A stretch of DNA of 64,000 nt from Cristatella mucedo. Lineage: Eukaryota; Bryozoa; Phylactolaemata; Cristatellidae. Shown one piece after another: positions 33,034 through 43,495 of this stretch. The stretch is from the NCBI GenBank assembly GCA_009760855.2, contig WPIO01000042.1:3307501-3371500 (forward strand). The letters are read 5' to 3'. The number at the start of each line of letters is the position of its first letter. The first letter of the stretch is position 1. Made by a program: the position numbers and the translations under genes. A model generated the notes under the pieces. That model saw only the letters and a program-made list of their open reading frames with translations. It did no database searches and was not told the origin of the DNA.

Positions 33034-33195
33034 CGAGCTGGTTTGGTCCAGCGGTGGTGAAGGTGCTCTCGCCACGACCAAAGTCTGGCTGAGGTCGTGG
33101 GCTCGAGCACCGAGGCATATGTGAAGCGCCTGAATGGAGATTAAGTTCTCCTGTGGGTGTTATACAAATGAATTATATTCATTAATTCATTTATT
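33034..33195 (+). mobile_element. SINE-B copy
   Basis: GCTGGTTTGGTCCAGCGGTG head, B-box-like GGTCGTGGGCTCGAGCACC, then AAGCGCCTGAATGGAGATTA and AGTTCTCCTGTGGGTG with an ATTAT tail. This copy shows the LINE-like 3' tail especially well. Confidence 0.85.
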
Positions 33196-33217
33196 TACCA
33201 GACCACTGCAGCTGCTT

Positions 33218-33400
33218 GTAATGAATGCAGCTGCAAAGCTTGCTAACAAATCGCAGAGGTTCGACTGCAGAGGTCTCCTTTGTGCAGAAGGAGCTTCAGT
33301 GGCTTGCGGTTGATCAAGGGATACAGAGCAAAATTCTTTTGCTGACCCACAGGGGCCTGCCACAGCTTGGCTCCTTCATACTGCGCCCACTCCCTTCAGC
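33218..33400 (+). mobile_element. Decayed LINE ORF2 C-terminal fragment
   Basis: Translation gives LQWLAVDQGIQSKILLLTHR, aligning with the [20 protein letters not shown] block of the other LINE copies, and the preceding codons fit the NSAARLV segment. It may continue as the 3' end at 33710-33916 with intervening unrelated or diverged sequence. Confidence 0.65.
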
Positions 33401-33709
33401 CTTCGCAGCAGCAACAGCAGCAGCAGGACGCCGGCCCGGCTGCGGTGGAGGCGGTATCGAGACTTTGGTGTTTGGCTGCCGTCAGCGATAAGTTGCTCGA
33501 GAAGCTGCTAACGAATGACAAAGTGGAATCGCTATAACTCTCGCCGGCCATAGCCTGCACAGGCTGGTGGCATCTGCCAGCAAGCAGGTCTTAGCCTCGA
33601 TTTAATCAAGATTTGAGACCTTGACCTTTTACTACCGGCCCAATCGTGGCAAGGTGAAGGACGACCGACGGCTCGGTTTGTTCTCCGGCTTGCCCCTTTA
33701 CCCCTTACC

Positions 33710-33916
33710 CTTTGTCCATGCAGCCCCCTCTTTCCATGCCACTAACCACACTTGCATGCTGATCCTGTGCATGTCACCCCCAACCTTTCTATTCTTGTTA
33801 TTTATTGAGCATGCTACCAATCACCATTCGATCGTGCTTCCTGTGCAGCAAATGTAAAGTGCCTAGAAAGAGATTGAGTTCTCCAAGGGTGCTATATCAA
33901 ATGTATTATTATTACT
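33710..33916 (+). mobile_element. LINE 3' end fragment
   Basis: Contains CCACTAACCACACTTGCATG, TTATTGAGCATGCTACC, GAGATTGAGTTCTCC and an ATTATTATT tail, matching the ends of the other copies. Confidence 0.8.
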
Positions 33917-33919
33917 ATA

Positions 33920-34757
33920 TTGAGCATGGTGGCAGTACAGCACCCTGCAGTAGGTGGCACCTTCCCAAAAAGCACCACAACCACCGCCGGCGACTGCCTT
34001 CCGCTAGGCTCACCTCAAGCTGCCTGGCTAATGATGCCTGCTTCCTGGCACTAGATAAATGGGTCGGCTTTGGCCGGGTGGCATGGTAGCAGCCAGCATT
34101 AATTGCCTTCTGAAGTCCATCGGTATGCCGGTGGGGACCTGCCTCTCTCTCTCCCCGACCCCCTCCCAGCTAACTCACCCCCAGCACAGTGGGAGGGGGG
34201 AGGGGGTAAATAGAAGGGGTGGGGTGGCAAAGAGGCCACTTTGCCTTCCGCCACGGATGGCAAGTGACTGGATGCACCTCGGAGAGCATCTCAGAGCTAT
34301 ATATATATACCTCAGGCTAGTGAGTCGCAGGCAGACGCTGCATCGATGCACAGGTAGCTAACGCCGAGCCGACGGCGGTAGCCGAGTGCGGCAGTAATAA
34401 AGAGCAGCACGAAGCTCAATAAAACAAGTCCGTGTCGTAAAAGCACGAGCCGTTAGCACCGGCCGCCGGCCGCAACGTATGACTCACTTTGAAGCCCAGA
34501 GAACGGCTGTTTCGTTCGATGCCCAAAATACGACTGCCTCGTTCACCAAATCCAAAGAACAACCAACCAACTGACTGACCATCTCTTGAATGGGATTTTT
34601 AATACCGTCTTTACGAGAGATTCTGATGCATCGGTTCTCAAACCTTTATAGTTCAGGAACCGATAACATTCTCAAGCTCTGTCCTACTCTAACCGCTCGG
34701 TACCCATTTCTGCATCCCTTTTCATTAACAGGTGTTTGCAAGTTTGTACTTTTTTGC
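33920..34757. other. No gene seen
   Basis: Short frames without domains. G-rich and T-rich patches but no repeat family recognised. Confidence 0.5.
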
Positions 34758-34918
34758 ACTTATTCATCTGTATAGCACCCAAAGATACCTTAATCTTGAT
34801 TCAAGCTCTTCACACTTGCCACGGGGCTCGAGCACTCGATCTCGGCCATCAAATGCATTCACCTTGACCTTAGTCTGGGCGAGCACCATAGCCACTGGGC
34901 CAAAACCAGCATGCCAGG
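34758..34918 (-). mobile_element. SINE-B copy
   Basis: The plus strand reads CATCTGTATAGCACCCAAAG, then the B-box complement GGGGCTCGAGCACTCGATC, and the head complement ACTGGGCCAAAACCAGCA at the right end. Confidence 0.8.
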
Positions 34919-35424
34919 CACGTGAAACAACATTTTTACATAGTACAAAGAAGCATCTGAGAGGCCTGAACTGATGAAATCCTTCTCCGGAAGGGATGCA
35001 AACAAGTCAAGTTAGAAAGTAAAGGTAAGGGCTGATTCAATTCAGGGCTGATTTGATTTATGCAGCCTCCTCTTCGGCTGCCGACAAGCTGCAGACGGCT
35101 GTTGACTCCTGCCTGCCTACCTGCAGTAGGCAGTATTTTTTATTGCCGAACGCTCGACCTACAGGCTTGGAGACGAGACTGCTGCAGCCAGCTAGTAAGA
35201 AGCTCACTGGCCACCGATGCCTGCTTGCCGAGGGGCACACTGGGGGGGGGGGGCTTGGGAGACTGCCAGCGAGCAGAACTCGGCGGCTTCGTATTCACGA
35301 CGGCACAGCTGCCCATAAACAGCCTCTGTCCTGCCGCCGTTAGGCTCGGCTGTTGTGGTGTATGTGTGCTGGGCCTTTGGTGTGTGCACTCAGCTGTGAC
35401 AGCAAGAGACCACCAAGATGACGT

Positions 35425-36300
35425 TGTAAATTCATAATTGGGATCCGGCCATCCGGCCGACTATTACCAGCCGGGCTAGCTCAACAGCAGCAGTCGCCTA
35501 GGCAGATCGAAGATTAATTTCAGTCCTGATTTCCAGTCAATAGCACAGCTCACTGGGGAGGGCGATTCGGTGGGGGGGGGGGGCAATTCACAGCAGCAAC
35601 CGCCAATCCTAAGCGATGGCTCATAAAATTGTCAGAGCCGGGCACAATTTTCTATCTGCTACAATCGCTGGCTGCAGTAGCTTACGGCCTGCTACAGGCC
35701 AGCATGCCACAAAATCCGTGCTACCGTGCATAGATCTGTATCGACGTGCGTTGGGGGGGGGGGGGTCATAGCTGTCCACTGTGCAGTCTCAGGCAGCTGG
35801 AGAGGAGAGCTCTGTCGCAACCATCGACGATCGCAAGCAGCTCTGGGCTCGAACCAAACAAAAGGAGGGCCGACAGAACTCGTTAGCTTCCCTGCCTCAA
35901 TGACAGCTGGCATTTGATAGCTGCTGCTCAGCAGCCAATTCATCCAGCTGAAGCTGTAAATCCATAACTGTGGTCCTATTCAGAGCAGGTCACCTGGCTG
36001 GTCACTGAGCTGTTGCTGAGACTGTCAAGCAGATCAAAGATCGTCGCCTCAATTTAAGCTCCAATTTCCAGTCAATGCTGCCTGGTGGGTCAGGCCAGGT
36101 CGTATCGAGCTGTGCTGGGTGGGTGAGTGTTGCTTCCGCCCAGTGATACAAAATTACCGGAGCTGTGTGCCAATTTTCCTGACTGCCTCATAATTGCTGG
36201 CCACTGGCTCATCACCAGTCTGCTTCAGGCTGGCTAGCATCAGGAGCATGCTGCTGCTACTAGCTTAAGCATCGAGCGTCCATCGAGCAGGTCACCTGCA
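35425..36300 (+). repeat. Diverged tandem duplication, ~530-bp period
   Basis: Three landmarks repeat in order with nearly constant offset: GTAAATTCATAATTGGGATC / GTAAATCCATAACTGTGGTC (35427 and 35955), GATTTCCAGTCAATAG / AATTTCCAGTCAATGC (about 35527 and 36061), and ATAAAATTGTCAGAGC / ACAAAATTACCGGAGC (about 35622 and 36148). Identity is low between landmarks, so the duplication is old. No coding content is seen. Confidence 0.55.
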
Positions 36301-36507
36301 TCCGAGTGCCCTCAATTGATCAGGACGAGAGATCACGGTTCCAAGTCCTACATAGAGGTCTGGCTCCCCTATTGATCTACAGTTATTAACTGGACCGGCG
36401 TCTCACCCTCCCCCACTCTGCACGGCGGCGGCTGCCTTCTGTCCGTGCTAAGTGCTGCGATCAGCCGGCCAGGCGATTCGTATTACATAATCGGCAAGAG
36501 GTGTCCG

Positions 36508-36558
36508 CTGCTGCAGCAGCAGCTGCAGCTGCTGCTGCAGCTGCAGCTGCTGCTGCTG
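36508..36558. repeat. Interleaved CAG/CTG palindromic repeat
   Basis: GCTGCTGCAGCAGCAGCTGC continues as alternating CTG and CAG blocks with several self-complementary PstI/PvuII-like centres. Confidence 0.9.
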
Positions 36559-36702
36559 GCCGTTCCGTGTGCACATCTTTCAAAGTGCATGCTATTAGAG
36601 ACTGCAGATCGATGTAGCTAGAAGGCATTCGTTCGCACGCCTTCTTACTGTGGCAACCACCCAGGGGCGGTCGCGATGTACACGTACGGCCGTCAAGATA
36701 CA

Positions 36703-36840
36703 GAAATTCATTTGTATTGCACTCTTATGAAAACTTACTTGCCATCGCTTACGTAGCTTCGCACATGCCACGTGGGCTCGAGCTCACTGCGACCTTGATA
36801 CTTACTTGGAGCATCTTATCCTTGGGCCAAGCCAGAGCTG
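36703..36840 (-). mobile_element. SINE-B copy, diverged
   Basis: The plus strand reads TTCATTTGTATTGCACTC and CACATGCCACGTGGGCTCGA, then the complement of the head (CCTTGGGCCAAGCCAG). Decayed relative to the other copies. Confidence 0.65.
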
Positions 36841-37725
36841 CACGACGATCGTGGCCACGTGACTGCTCGAGTTCGATCCAAAGATCAGCTGCTCCTTTAG
36901 GCTCCCCACCCCCACCCAGCCCCCAGCCAGTCCCGGAAAGAAGCACGCGTAGCAGCGCCAAGTCAGAGCTCTTGAAGTCCTTTTCGGAGAGCCATTAGTC
37001 AGCAAACCTTTGGCGCCAGCCGGCTTCTTGTCATTGCCATTACATTGCCTCCAGTCTTGGCTTGCATGCATTGGGAGGTCGGTCGGCTCAACTTTTAGCC
37101 GGTACAATCAAAGGAAGTAAGTACTAGAAGTGATAGAAAACGATTGCCATTGGGGCGCAAAATCCCCTTTACTGTTAAGCCCAGCAGCCCCGATGATCTC
37201 CATCGGTTGCTTTGAACAATAACTGGTCTTTCATCAGGCAGCCTGTTGCAGAAGGTGAGGTGAACTGGGGCCGGAGGAGGGCTAGATAGATCTAGCAAAT
37301 AAACACCGTCGTTTAGCCTGGCAAGAGACTGCATGTTCAGTTGGCTTGGTGGCTGGTTGTGGGTCAGTGCTCAGCAGATGAGAGGTCAGCGCTGTCCTCT
37401 TGACGACCAGTAAATCGGTGCAGCCGGACGGACCTCGATGCAGAGAGACTCCGACTGCCAGCCAGTCGTGAACGGCAGCTGCAAAGGGGGCGCATAGAGA
37501 CTAAACTCAACCGTGACCTTCGCGGTAGACATAGCAAGAGACCAGCAAATGCTTGGGGGTACATGGGTGCCGAGCTGACTGGCCGACTTGCTGGTGCAGA
37601 ATGCAGACCTAAAATAGCACTACTGTTCGTGTAATACAAATTGTGCCACTGATAAAGCCGTTATGGCAACTTTCATTCGGCACAAACGTACAGCACGTGC
37701 GCACATTAAAACGCCTAGCATATGT

Positions 37726-37727
<2 letters not shown>
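36841..37727. other. No gene seen
   Basis: Frames up to about 100 codons on both strands without domains. Confidence 0.5.

Positions 37728-37803
<76 letters not shown>
37728..37803. repeat. (CA)38 microsatellite
   Basis: About 76 bp of pure CA. Confidence 0.95.
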
Positions 37804-37809
<6 letters not shown>

Positions 37810-37890
37810 AAGACACACGCGAAAGCGCACGAGCTTTTACATACTTGTGCCTCCCTGAGGCAAGCGAATCTGCAAGATTTCGACGTCTGC

Positions 37891-37930
37891 CTCTAGAAGC
37901 CTCTAGAAGCTTCTAGAGGCTTCTAGAAGC
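37891..37930. promoter_or_regulatory. Heat-shock-element-like array within a perfect 36-bp palindrome
   Basis: Four 10-bp units follow each other: CTCTAGAAGC, CTCTAGAAGC, TTCTAGAGGC, TTCTAGAAGC. Alternating nGAAn and nTTCn pentamers every 5 bp are the known binding pattern of heat shock factor trimers. Positions 37892-37927 form a perfect palindrome centred on AAGCTT. Two GC-rich boxes follow (GGGCGGGG at 37941-37948 and GGGCGGGT near 37966). No TATA box or stress-protein gene was recognised on either side, so function is inferred from the motif only. Confidence 0.5.
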
Positions 37931-37934
37931 TCTG

Positions 37935-38800
37935 CGAGCAGGGCGGGGTTTGAGAGAGGGCGGGTAGGGAGCACAGCTTAGCTGCTGACTTGTAGATGGC
38001 TCATCGCCTGGCCTGGCCTGGCTGATGACGTTATGTCTGCAGCCAGGCATCGTTCACTTCCCTGTGCCTCGGCTGCCGGAAAGTCCCTACGAACTTAGCT
38101 ATGTAGAACGGCCGACCGAAACAACTCAAACAAGCAAGTAGTGGCAGAGCTAGAGTGCATGAAAGCCACAGTGGCAAGCCAGGGCATGCCTAGCCTTGCG
38201 AAGTGTGTCTCTTCAGAGTCACCAAAGGACGAATTCACTCTCGGGGACATCCGTGTCTTTCCTTGCGCTGGCATGCAGGACTCAGCACTGGCCGTTGCCT
38301 GGCTCCAGGCAGCCGATGGTGACAACGCCGAGCGAAAATAGATGCGCTCTCCTGGCAGGCTCAGACATCAGTGAACTTGTTTCGAGCAGAAGCTAGCTTC
38401 GAACCAGCTAACGTGTCTACACAGTGTAACGGTTCGGAGTCTAAAGTGGCCTTGTCGTCGGACTGTGGCTAGTGCATCGTTGGCTCTCACTTGGCAGAAA
38501 GAGAGATTTCGGAGGTGTGAAGGATGTGAATTGCCTTATGTTAATCGGCGAATGGAAATTTAGCCTACGGAAGCTTATTAATAAGTCGCTGAAAATTTAG
38601 CCACCGTCCTTCTATGTATCGGCAGCTTTCTTCATCAATAATACGTAAGCTGTCCATAATAAATAAATAAATAAATACGCGATACAAATCAATATAATAT
38701 TATTGAGCTGTAAATAATGCACAATCAATTGGCATAAGCTGTAAAGGAAGCAGCAGTACAACAGGAGGGCTTCTGCTTCTTCTGACGACAGCGAGGCTTC
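37935..38800. other. No gene recognised
   Basis: A 66-codon plus-strand frame at 38141-38341 lies downstream of the heat-shock-element-like array but matches nothing I recognise and is overlapped by an equally long minus-strand frame, so it is not called. Confidence 0.45.
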
Positions 38801-39500
38801 GAGCACGAGAGACGACGTTCGAGCCGGCTGCCACCGGCGCCAGCAGCTGGCTCGCTACCGGCTGCTGCTACGCTGTCGATCGAGCAGGCGTCCATCCGTG
38901 CCGGGTTCACGATCCATTCAACCAATCGCCTGGCTCGAGCGCAATGACGAGCCGGCCGCCAGCTTCCATGCGCGCTTGCCCGAACCGCCCGGTCGCCCCC
39001 TCCCACCCTGCTGCCGACCCAAGCCTGAATCGGCTCAGGGAGCAGAAGCGTGCCAGTGCGGGTCGGAAGAAGGGGCTGCCACCTCAGACGAAACGCAGAG
39101 GCTCACAGCGACTAAGGCTTCAGCGGCGCCGGCAGCGACGGCACAAAAGGCAGCGGCTCGGCGTCGGCCGACGGTCCGAGTCCAGCATGGCAGCCGACTG
39201 CCCAAAGCTGCCTTGTCAGCTAGTCCAGCAGCCCGATGCACCGCCCAGATGCAACAGAGTGGTGGCCGAGCGGCAGCAGCCGCCGCCGCGCAGCAGCAGC
39301 CGGCGCCGGTCGCTGCCTGCGACGTCGGAGTGGCTCGCTCGCGCGGAGCCGGCCTCTACAGCCGAGCCCCAAAAGCTGCTGGCGGCTGGCAAGCACTGCC
39401 ATCCCGAGCGGCCGAGCCACTCGACGGAGCAGCAAGCAGTGAGCAAGCAGTGAGCGAGCACAGGACGCGAGCCAGCCAGTGAGTGCACCGCCGTGTCGAG
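38800..39500. promoter_or_regulatory. CpG-dense block
   Basis: GC-rich, CpG-dense and stop-poor on both strands. The long frames (194 and 169 codons, plus strand) are low-complexity Ala/Arg/Pro/Ser/Gln sequence and disagree with each other. A promoter is possible; no exon is supported. Confidence 0.35.
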
Positions 39501-41490
39501 CAGGCTCGTGTCAGCTAGTCTGTGGTTGGCTCGGCCGCTGCCTCCACCTCCACCGGCGGATCGAGCTCTTCAGCAGCAGCTCTGCCCTCCAGTGCCCTTC
39601 CCTCACTCGGCCAAGCCCAGTCTGGCCGGCCAGAGAGGGCAGGCTTCCATGCACGGTCAGCCGTCTCCTCGCTAGCTCGGCACGAGCTCGGCTCAGAAGC
39701 AAGCAGCTGCTGGTACCTGCAGCTGCTCGGAGCTGCTGACCCTTTTCTGTTCGGCGGTCGGGGTCACTGCGGCTGCACTGTGGCCAGAGAGGCTAGCTGG
39801 CAGTGACTGCATGCCGTCTCTGCCGGCAGCCCGTCGTCGTCACGACGACGACGACCACCACTTCCTTTGCATGCTTCCTGATGTGGGCCTCAAGCGCTAG
39901 CAATTCCCGGCAGCGGTGACTGCAAGCACAGCTGCAATAGGAATGCACCGAGATGGGGGCCCTACTGCGTGTTCATGAATGGCTGTCGCGGCGGGCGGCA
40001 GCAGGTGGCGGGCAGCTGGCTCCCATGCAGAGGCTCGTGCTGTGCTCTCCCTGACGCTAGCCCTGTTGGCTGGCCAGTTTCGTTGATCGGGCGATCACCA
40101 CGCTCCTTTCATCGATCGATCGATCAATCAATCGATCGGTTGATCGATCGACCTCGATGTCAGCTCGGCGCATTTAGCGAGTGCAAATGAATGGAAAGGG
40201 CAGATGGAATGAAAATGGAAATGCAGGATTTTACCAGGGGGCGGCTGATAGCACTGGTGCCTGAGCTCATGCTTAGGCTCATGCCTGCGTCTCCGCTCGC
40301 TCGGAGCCCTCGCGGTCCTGGTCACGGCCAAGCCTGCCGAATAAGGGAATGCCGGAGGCTGACGAAGCCTGAGGAGGGCGAGTATGTGACACTTTTCACG
40401 CCACTCGACACACTTTGCTCGTACGTCTGATAGACTTCAGGCTTGATCGGAGAGCCGTTCAGTCAACCCTGAAAGAATGTCCTTAATGCTGAAAAAGCTC
40501 TGAATGCAGCCAGTGAGCAATCGCCAGTATGTGGTTAGTAGCAGTTGGCAACTGCCGGCAGCAATTTAGCTCGGTTGCCCCCAGTCCAGAACCTAATGCC
40601 ACCAATCATCATCGATCTCTATATGGCATCTCTATCTGTATGGAATTTATGGCTCGGTTCGGCTTGCTGGCGGCTTATTCTGTTACCAGCGGGTGATTTA
40701 TCTGAGAAGAAGGAGTCTTTTTGATGGCACCGATAGCCTTTCTTTTTTTTTATCAGTGCCTGCTCCAATCCAAGATGTGATCATGATCTGTCCCTACCAA
40801 GAGCAGCTGCATGCTGATGACACAGGCACTAGGCGAGGGAGGCAGAGTGACCAGTTAAGGAATATCTGAAGCAGCAGCAGCTACTCGATCAGTGGCATCA
40901 GGTTCGGGAGGGCATCTGAATGCTTTACCTTTTAGAGTCAGCAACCTTCCATGAGGCTCGGTCTGCTCAGCATCACAGTGCCACTTTCCTCGTGCCCGGT
41001 TCAACTAGGCGCCGTGCGTGCAGGAGAACAAGGAGGAGGAGGAATGAAGAAGGGAGAGGGGTGTACATTTATCACCTATGTATGCGACTTAGGCGCGAAT
41101 TCGATCGAATTGCTCTCCCGAGCGTGTTGTGTGTAGGCAACTAGTGCTTTATCAATAGAAGTAAAGTAAAAAAAAAACAGATTCAAAAACCTACTTACAG
41201 AGCAATGGAAGAATGCCTGGGACCTTTTCAACTTGCCTGCAGTGGGCAATGAATAGTTGCATGGCATAAGGCTCAAACCCATGCCGAGGGTCGTGTAGAG
41301 TGAGAACGGTAGCGATGGCAGCTCGGAGCCAGCTGCCGGTTATAAAGATGTGCTCAAGTGTGTGCACGTGCACACAGCTGAGCTCAGTTTTGACAATTGC
41401 GCATTAGTGCAAGAGGAATGTAATGCAGATGGATGAATAGGAGGACGAGGACGAGAAGGAGAAAGAGGAGTAGGAGGACGAGGAAGAGAA
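39501..41490. other. No gene seen; small ATCG repeat
   Basis: A short tetranucleotide run of ATCG/ATCA lies at about 40110-40155 and is self-complementary. A GGA-rich patch lies at 41430-41495. Otherwise no recognised repeat or domain. Confidence 0.5.
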
Positions 41491-41494
41491 GAAG

Positions 41495-42018
41495 GTTTTG
41501 TCGCTCACTTTTAGGTCTCTTCATTCTATGGCTCCAGCCTATCTTTCAGAGATACTACCCCATCAGGCAAAGCATCGTACCACTCGCTTTTCGGAATCCA
41601 ACAGTCTAGAAATACCTCGTACAAACCTTAAATCCTTTGGAGACCGTGCATTTAGCTCGTATGCTCCCACAGCCTGGAACTCCCTCCCGACCTGCATCAG
41701 AACATCCCCTGACCTGACCACATTTAAAAGAAACTTAAAAACATACCTATTTAGGACAGCATTTAGTGGGTCCTTGTGATTCGTCCTCGATGTGCTTATG
41801 CGTGCTGACACTGTTCATGCTGCCACTAACCACATTTGCATGCTGACCCAGTGCATGTAACCCCTAACCATGTTATTCATTTTGTTTGTTTTTCAAGCAT
41901 GATTTTACTTACTATTCTATTGCGTATCACTTTGCAGCAAATGTAAAGCGCCTAGAAAGAGATTAAGTTCTCTGAGGGCGCTTTATCAAGTGCAATATTA
42001 TTATTATTATTATTATTA
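41495..42018 (+). mobile_element. LINE copy, ORF2 C-terminus and 3' end, frame intact
   Basis: The open frame to 41779 encodes [37 protein letters not shown] and a terminal FKRNLKTYLFRTAFSGSL, the conserved C-terminus of L2/CR1-type ORF2, then about 240 bp of untranslated sequence ending TTCTCTGAGGGCGCTTTATC and an (ATT)n tail. It is 5' truncated. It is nearly identical to the end of the copies at 43.5 and 59.7 kb. Confidence 0.88.
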
Positions 42019-42089
42019 AGAAGAATGCGGAGGAGAATGCGGAGCAGGAGCAAGGAGGTAGTACTCTTGCGCACACATTCTTAATTGCT

Positions 42090-42180
42090 TCATTTGCAGC
42101 ATATGTACAGTGCCTAGACATATATTTAGTTCTCTTTTTGATATATAAAAATTAATAAATACATTATTATTATTGCTGTT
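42090..42180 (+). mobile_element. Decayed LINE 3' tail
   Basis: CATTTGCAGCATATGTACAG and GCCTAGACATATATTTAGTT with an ATTATTATT end resemble the LINE terminus. It directly follows the better copy, so two LINE ends lie in tandem. Confidence 0.6.
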
Positions 42181-42308
42181 GTTATTATTTTTATCCCAAT
42201 ATCACGATGCATTGCCAATGCTAGCTCACCGATACTCATGCACTGCCTGCCAATGTGTCAGGTGACTTTTCAAAAGCCAGTCTCACATGGCATTCACTAA
42301 GTGTATAC

Positions 42309-42482
42309 TAGCTGATTCTACAGCCTCTTTAGTATAGCGACAGAAGAGAGCCTTTACGGCTACCACCACTGCTCGCAGTGGCAATAAAGGATCGCCCACC
42401 ACAGGAATCGACCCGCGACCTAGGTCGAGAAAAGATCGAGGTCGTGAAAAGCAAGCGCGATATCTAGTGCTCCATCACGGCT
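42309..42482 (-). mobile_element. SINE-A copy (left of an inverted pair)
   Basis: The plus strand reads TAGCTGATTCTACAGCCTC, then GAGCCTTTACGGCTACCACC, the B-box complement GGAATCGACCCGCGACC and the head complement at 42475. A short internal repetition surrounds AGGTCG. Confidence 0.82.
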
Positions 42483-42527
42483 AACGGCTGTGACATCCTG
42501 CTCCACCTGAACGAAAGTGCTTTCTAA

Positions 42528-42679
42528 TGGCTGTGAGAGCCCACGAGGTAAGGTGCTTGCTCTTTACGACCAAGGTCGTGGGTTCGAATCCTGCAGTGGG
42601 CGATCCTTTATTGCCAACTGCGAGCAGCAGTGACAGCTGTTAAGGCTCTTCTGCTGCTATATAAACGAAGCTATTCAAT

Positions 42680-42685
<6 letters not shown>
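42528..42685 (+). mobile_element. SINE-A copy (right of an inverted pair)
   Basis: CACGAGGTAAGGTGCTTGC head, B-box GGTCGTGGGTTCGAATCC at about 42583, then GTTAAGGCTCTTCTGCTGC and ATATAAACGAAGC. It lies 45 bp from the minus-strand copy, making a head-to-head inverted pair. A (TA)n tract follows directly. Confidence 0.88.
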
Positions 42686-42724
<39 letters not shown>

Positions 42725-42730
42725 ATATAT
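42684..42730. repeat. (TA)n microsatellite
   Basis: About 45 bp of TA at the 3' end of the SINE-A copy. Confidence 0.9.
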
Positions 42731-42989
42731 ATTTGATCATAAGCAACATTTGTTTCTCGGCCTCATCACTGGAGCTGACTTATTGTCAAACCTTTACATC
42801 AGAGTCACTCGCCATCAGTATCACTTTTAACGAGTTCGAGGGTGCCAATTTTAACGAGTCTTCAAAAAATTTGCAGTAGTCCATCAATTCTGGGAGTACT
42901 TCTTAGATCAATTAATATTTTCGTGTCGAGTGCAAAGTAAATTCTCAATATATGCACTTGCACGTACAAGGTGTAAGCATATAACATTA

Positions 42990-43480
42990 TACAGTGCTGG
43001 CTCAGAAATTAATGCACACTGAGGATCAAGATTTAACTTCAGATATTTCAGGATTTCATGGACAACAGGCCAAAAGAATTTACCCAGAACGTAAGATTTA
43101 CATGAGATACCAATATTTTAATAAATCGCACCTTGCTTCGACCATTTTTTCTTACCAGGTGTACAACATGTGCAATAAGGCTGTTTTTGCAGTATCCGGT
43201 GCCAATTCTGGCTTCCAACATAAGCACCATTTTCGACGGATATTATTTTTTAGTGCTAGCCTGTAGTGTTGGCCGTCGGAGCACTACAAAGTAAAACTTA
43301 CTAGATACATCAAGTATCTCGCTTTCTAAAAATGCACCTCAATGACCATATCGGGGCATTTTTTCAGCAAAAATCAAGAGTTTAAAGGATGCTGTGTTGA
43401 GCATGCATGGTCATATGCTTGAGATGGTTCGAAGAGCTGAAAGAAATGGATAACTCTGGAAGAGAAAAACCGTCCAACAG
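42990..43480 (+). mobile_element. Possible Tc1/mariner-type remnant
   Basis: The sequence TA CAGTGCTGGCTCAGAAATTA at 42990 looks like a TA target followed by a Tc1-family terminal repeat (CAGTG start). No matching right terminus was found and no transposase catalytic motif could be read in the following AT-rich segment. It could be chance. Confidence 0.25.
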
Positions 43481-43495
43481 CATTTTCTGATAAAC

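Noticed and set aside
38898-39482. 194-codon plus-strand frame in a CpG-dense block
   Set aside because: Low-complexity composition, overlapping alternative frames of similar length and no recognisable domain.
42525-42620. Possible tRNA gene
   Set aside because: The A- and B-box-like elements belong to a SINE-A head present in about ten copies; no cloverleaf with paired acceptor stem can be drawn.
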